The notes under the pieces: generated by a model | The model's database searches: none | What the model saw: only the letters and a program-made list of their open reading frames with translations | Told to the model about the DNA's origin: nothing | Shown: one piece after another, positions 61,901-64,000 of the stretch | Layout: each line of letters starts with the position of its first letter | Position numbering within the stretch: the first letter of the stretch is position 1 | From: Oligoflexia bacterium | Lineage (GTDB): Bacteria; Bdellovibrionota; Bacteriovoracia; Bacteriovoracales; Bacteriovoracaceae | NCBI GenBank assembly: GCA_024229115.1 | Contig: JAAEST010000111.1 | Span: forward strand, 42,659 to 106,658 | Direction: 5' to 3' | DNA length: 64,000 bases | Made by a program: the position numbers and the translations under genes

Positions 61901-62555
61901 CTCTAAAGCAATTAAACTTTCAAAAGCTATTGAAGATAGGCAAAAAGAACTTAACAAAAAAGCAATTTCTAACAATATTCCTCCTAGAGATGTGAATAAG
62001 GAAGCTAATGAATATCTAGACTCTTCTAGAAAGTCAGTTAGTAAAGAGTATAGTAAGAATTCACCTGAATTATCTGCCTTTGAAAAACGTTCTGGTAGAT
62101 TTCTAATCCCACCAGCGGCAACAATGGCTACGTCAAGTAATGCAAAAGGTGCTGTTAAAGTTGATAAGGGCTCTAATAAGAAAGCCGAACTTGCGACCTC
62201 TAAAAATGGCAATAGTGCTTTCTTAAAGAAAATGGCGGCTCTAAGAGCGAAACTAACTGCAGACAAAAAAGCGATGGAAGACGGTGATGTTCTTGCCAAC
62301 CTACAAGAATTAGAAGATGGGGATATCCCTACTTTCGATGCTGCTCAACTGGCCGGTATAAAAGATGAAGTTCAAGAAGACAGTGGTAGCGGTAACCGTT
62401 ATCGTCATCAGAGACGTCCTGCAAGTGGAGGAAAGAGCTCTGGTGAAGCGTACTTCATAGATAATGATGGAATCTCGGGAAGAAATACTGACCTCTTCAA
62501 GGTAATTTCCAAGAGATATCATAAAACAGCTTTTCCAATCTTCGATATTGAATAA
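58926..62555 (+). CDS. 1209-residue secreted/membrane coiled-coil protein
   Basis: Signal or anchor segment FHCFFLSFVLYWSQCLSVYA, then long Glu/Arg/Ala-rich coiled coil (about 100-340) with RSEYRIVRAQEIERKRELD. Two adjacent hydrophobic helices at about 555-625 (TMVGLVAITWLLSKI, NYALWVIYYGTLVWYGF) separated by a CC-rich loop PGCCAAFGVCCAQ, then a second Lys/Ala-rich coil and a long C-terminal part with a CDCKLTGTC Cys cluster near 935. The disordered tail ends FPIFDIE. No family recognised. Highly unusual size and layout; sigma-28-like promoter suggests attack-phase or motility-linked expression. Confidence 0.65.
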   Translation: MNKMLLKTFHCFFLSFVLYWSQCLSVYAEAAANQPNNSVDPNQIEMSVKKRNDKSADNDKFLEQNKENDESIKAEGTTTSCRSINDGAKATYDSLVEFERVYQAQNFDAINEALQDSAGSSRDLASTQGAVDGTAGEDHMARARADELVERRNETKAAWEQARDRRIQLMDPPDNDFGRFGQSRRGIIPSLSARVSTLQNRCDDGFCSQETRNELAALRTQLAERRSEYRIVRAQEIERKRELDRIERQIRGNQAQVEAAGDAVDEQTERQAASNAISGCSATEGTECELSGSGYQNYERVGQLINATTESAARLARAQTERANELALQNENNGAFTLFNAALIKFTEESDASAEYFTSAGFRGQEVALSNLEVMAYAGAATKDLRCRPEVVGEGEDGADSRAYHIFRAASATFLMAQINDTAHYSDTSKCRAEEEFTEDDRDVQFRTVQRAANLHTQTFENLCLRTTPRKRDDDGNIMYSGGSPVIDQELKKKCDEYIAEVLGPEYVDKPRTREAALVMFRDALQVAYQELETKNSRIADAHANVMKGEAWIESDEQVITTMVGLVAITWLLSKIWTSMIPGCCAAFGVCCAQATGLAWWNYALWVIYYGTLVWYGFDLIRARKYTAEWRRKLALAKKFTHLECNYAEAQAKKSQMDAYVQKQAADTKKAVDKARQDVLDKIYKKDKPSPTGAMFDQTINKAIKKLMANAYSDDHATLLAYDWTRLKKGATSSLPYDAEIPKLDKVEYHLSEYGVALKRKDSNQYINKIVDYFIPQAKAQANDAQGNFKADLTPSLGMSVGSSSFSFFLTKMNKAWQDFAFDAGTLDGVRIDMDALTVQTNNLRPNEKTGFPVPETRVTTIQNMIDLVENNLNQLSKGLGEAADQMDAYIVLLNEMRQRMSLGDQGLDDAEVDNIDFTKGKCLRTNGGGTLELDEDCDCKLTGTCATFSYPEFAAFVPNANTANGAIGEDYVKDVAQGNAMPTSVSQSDADSKAIKLSKAIEDRQKELNKKAISNNIPPRDVNKEANEYLDSSRKSVSKEYSKNSPELSAFEKRSGRFLIPPAATMATSSNAKGAVKVDKGSNKKAELATSKNGNSAFLKKMAALRAKLTADKKAMEDGDVLANLQELEDGDIPTFDAAQLAGIKDEVQEDSGSGNRYRHQRRPASGGKSSGEAYFIDNDGISGRNTDLFKVISKRYHKTAFPIFDIE

Positions 62556-62565
62556 TAATTAATTC

Positions 62566-63129
62566 ATGAGCTCATTAAGAATTAAGTTAAGGAAAACACA
62601 AAGTACTCTCCCAGTTGAAAAACTTCTACCGGGAACCACACGCCTTCTTATCCAGGCAGAAACTCTAGAAATGCTTCCTGAAAATATTCTCAATCTTCAT
62701 GACCTCATTTCATTGGAACTACAAACTCCTGAGCTTAGCTATATTCCTAGAGAAGTTTTAAATCTTCCCAAATTAGAAGTTCTTAAAATAAAAGGACAAT
62801 CAAATTCCATTACACAGTTTAATGAAGTAACTTCTCCCCTTAAAACACTTTTCCTAGTTGGTCTTAAACTTGATCAAGTTCCCCCATGGATCCAAAAGCT
62901 AAAATTTCTTGAGACTCTAGATCTATCAAAGAATAATATAAAAATGATTCCTTCAGAGTTTTCGTCATTAAAGAAATTATCACGAATTAATTTAGACTCT
63001 AATCTCTTGGAAGAATTACCAACTTGTTTTAAAGAAATGGATTCTCTCAATCATTTAAGTATGGATAATAATAAATTTAGTGCGGAAGTAAAGGCCCAGA
63101 TTCAACGAGAGCTTGGTCTTTGGTTTTAG
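62566..63129 (+). CDS. leucine-rich-repeat protein
   Basis: 187 residues, no signal. About six LRRs of the 23-residue type: LISLELQTPELSYIPREV, LKTLFLVGLKLDQVPPWI, LETLDLSKNNIKMIPSEF, LSRINLDSNLLEELPTCF, LNHLSMDNNKF. Protein-protein interaction scaffold. 10 nt after the giant protein gene, so a shared transcript is likely. Stop overlaps that of the opposing CNB gene (TTAG). Confidence 0.85.
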   Translation: MSSLRIKLRKTQSTLPVEKLLPGTTRLLIQAETLEMLPENILNLHDLISLELQTPELSYIPREVLNLPKLEVLKIKGQSNSITQFNEVTSPLKTLFLVGLKLDQVPPWIQKLKFLETLDLSKNNIKMIPSEFSSLKKLSRINLDSNLLEELPTCFKEMDSLNHLSMDNNKFSAEVKAQIQRELGLWF

Positions 63130-63473
63130 ATCTTAACTCTTTGACTTGTTCTTCTTAAGCGATCAAGTAAAGTTTGAACAAGTGCTCGATACCATTTAGG
63201 CTGCTTATCAAGATACTTATTTAATTTATCAGCAGGGATAACCATCAGCTCACAGTCTCCAATTGCTTTCACAGTTGCCGATCTAGGCTCATTATCAAGA
63301 AAAGACATTTCACCGACAAGTTCACCTGAATAAATGGTTCCAATTTGTACTTCAGCATTATTTTTGACTTTGAAAACGGCCATCGTTCCAGAGTTAAGAA
63401 AGTACATCTCATTACTTTCTTCTCCTTCTCTCATTAAATATTCTTCTGGTTTTAATGTGATTTTATCTGCCAT
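63126..63473 (-). CDS. stand-alone cyclic nucleotide-binding domain protein, second copy
   Basis: 115 residues, one CNB domain. Phosphate-binding cassette GELVGEMSFLDNEPRSATV with Glu and Arg; short helical C-terminus (LVQTLLDRLRRTSQRV). Paralogue of 3093-3554. SD GAGGAAAG. Lies 9 nt downstream of the outer-membrane barrel fragment, so it belonged to its operon and may now be transcribed from the IS. Confidence 0.85.
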   Translation of the reverse strand: MADKITLKPEEYLMREGEESNEMYFLNSGTMAVFKVKNNAEVQIGTIYSGELVGEMSFLDNEPRSATVKAIGDCELMVIPADKLNKYLDKQPKWYRALVQTLLDRLRRTSQRVKI

Positions 63474-63482
63474 TTCTTTCCT

Positions 63483-63869
63483 CTAAAAATCAATTTCCCA
63501 ACCAATTCCATAGTTATATTGTATATCTAGTCTACCACTACTTTCAATTTCAGCACTACCGTAATCTCGACTATATCGATCGTTTAAATAAGAGGCCCCG
63601 GTCCTAATGAAAAGATAACTTGAGTCTCCAGTTCGAAACCTTTTCTTAAGCTCAATTCCAACATAATTATCTACTTCATGATCAGTATAGAGCTTGGCAC
63701 CAGCACCTAAAGTTGCTTCAAAGCCGGCTCTTTTTGCCGATCCCTCACTTCCAAATCTCTCATATCTAAGAACGGTATCAGTTGTTAAATAACGATCTCT
63801 ATCATCGCCTGTAGATGCCTGAGCTCCTCCACTAATATCTAAACTTGTCCGACTTTTATTAGGTCCATT
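63483..63869 (-). pseudogene. C-terminal fragment of an outer-membrane beta-barrel protein cut by an IS
   Basis: 129 codons read without a start: alternating strands such as DRYLTTDTVLRYERFG, GFEATLGAGAKLYTDH, NYVGIELKKRF and the terminal strand NYGIGWEIDF ending in Phe, the BAM recognition end. The frame runs into the IS481-like terminal repeat at about 63870 where barrel similarity stops. The 5' part should lie beyond the IS outside the window. Confidence 0.65.
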
Positions 63870-63915
63870 CCGGACACATCGTTTACACTTTATACCGGAG
63901 ACATCGTTTACACTT
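63870..63915. repeat. tandem 21-bp repeats at the IS end
   Basis: CCGGACACATCGTTTACACTT (positions 63870-63890, one base different from the copy at 63895-63915, which reads GGAGAC in place of GGACAC); period 25 bp. Such repeated ends are typical of IS481-type elements and may bind the transposase. Confidence 0.7.
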
Positions 63916-63964
63916 CTAAATAAAACGGTCAGTTATAATTTTCTTGTAACAGGAGGTTATAGCT

Positions 63965-64000
63965 ATGCCGTGGATGGAGTGCAAAGTCATGGATCAAAAA
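63965..64000 (+). CDS. IS481-family transposase, N-terminal 12 residues
   Basis: ATG 63965 behind AGGAGG; reads MPWMECKVMDQK, the characteristic beginning of IS481-family transposases (helix-turn-helix plus DDE integrase core). The rest is outside the window. Confidence 0.75.
   Translation, partial: MPWMECKVMDQK

Larger units (their letters stand above)
63870..64000 (+). mobile_element. IS481-family insertion sequence (left end, truncated by window)
   Basis: Consists of the tandem end repeats, a TATAAT at 63934-63939, a strong SD AGGAGG and the start of a transposase. The exact outer boundary and target duplication cannot be set because the right end is outside the window. Confidence 0.7.

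Noticed and set aside
61886..62299. 137-codon frame antisense to the 1209-residue gene
   Set aside because: Low-complexity hydrophobic product mirroring the Lys/Ala/Ser codons of the sense gene; no start signal.
63870..63915. CRISPR-like repeats
   Set aside because: Only two copies with a 4-bp gap; they are the ends of an IS481-type element.

Overview
The window is AT-rich (about one third G+C by eye) and densely coded. It encodes many secreted or lipoprotein hydrolases, stand-alone cyclic-nucleotide domains, response-regulator fragments, c-di-GMP (PilZ) and GAF-kinase proteins, and sigma-54- and sigma-28-like promoters. Together these suggest a Gram-negative predatory-type bacterium of the Bdellovibrionota, probably near Bacteriovorax/Halobacteriovorax. 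This placement is inferred from gene style; there is no rRNA in the window.

Layout. 1-7.5 kb: three U32 family RNA-hydroxylation proteins (two TrhP-like, one RlhA-like), an SGNH-like secreted protein, a stand-alone cyclic-nucleotide-binding protein, a tiny sigma-54-driven lipoprotein and the pseudouridine synthase RluE. 7.5-17.6 kb: malate dehydrogenase behind a hairpin that hides its ribosome binding site, a secreted LAS/M15 peptidoglycan peptidase, a guanine deaminase, an NfeD/slipin membrane pair, a DOMON-like protein, a frameshifted epimerase and a nuclease-like lipoprotein, ending in a REP-like palindrome. 17.7-25.9 kb: an eight-gene operon with a GbsR/MarR regulator, a FabF-type ketosynthase, an ACP, a CrtI-like flavoprotein and a complete oleABCD set for head-to-head olefin synthesis. 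25.9-29.1 kb: an Hpt protein, a REC-DHp protein without an ATPase domain, and a large secreted protein. 29.2-33.3 kb: an opposing operon with a second CrtI-like flavoprotein, FabG, FabZ and FabI. With the ketosynthase and ACP of the ole operon it makes up a full fatty-acid elongation cycle.

33.3-39.4 kb: REC protein, DUF4430 protein, a subtilisin-like lipoprotein with a P domain, an outer-membrane protein and an isopenicillin-N-synthase-like oxygenase. 39.5-48.4 kb: a seven-gene operon (three alpha/beta hydrolases, a KAS III-like enzyme with an unusual Cys-His-His active site, a short-chain reductase, an acyl-AMP ligase and an SSS symporter), divergent from a TetR regulator with twin palindromic operators and a PHB-depolymerase-like esterase. 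It repeats the enzyme classes of oleABCD with different subfamilies. 48.4-58.6 kb: a coiled-coil lipoprotein, a metzincin-like protease, a YggS / SRPBCC / GlpX housekeeping run, PilZ, PgsA, SerB, a GAF histidine kinase, PanD and a cysteine-rich secreted protein. 58.6-64 kb: a 1209-residue membrane protein behind a sigma-28-like promoter, a leucine-rich-repeat protein, a second cyclic-nucleotide protein, and an outer-membrane barrel gene cut by an IS481-family element that runs off the window.

The strongest candidate for an undescribed system is the pair of opposing lipid operons (17.7-33.3 kb). A private FAS II cycle plus two CrtI-type flavoproteins beside oleABCD suggests a specialised, perhaps polyunsaturated, hydrocarbon pathway that does not use Pfa synthases. 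A recurring second theme is inverted repeats that pair with the Shine-Dalgarno sequence, in front of mdh, glpX and the flavoprotein/FabG operon. A third is tail-to-tail gene pairs whose stop codons interlock.
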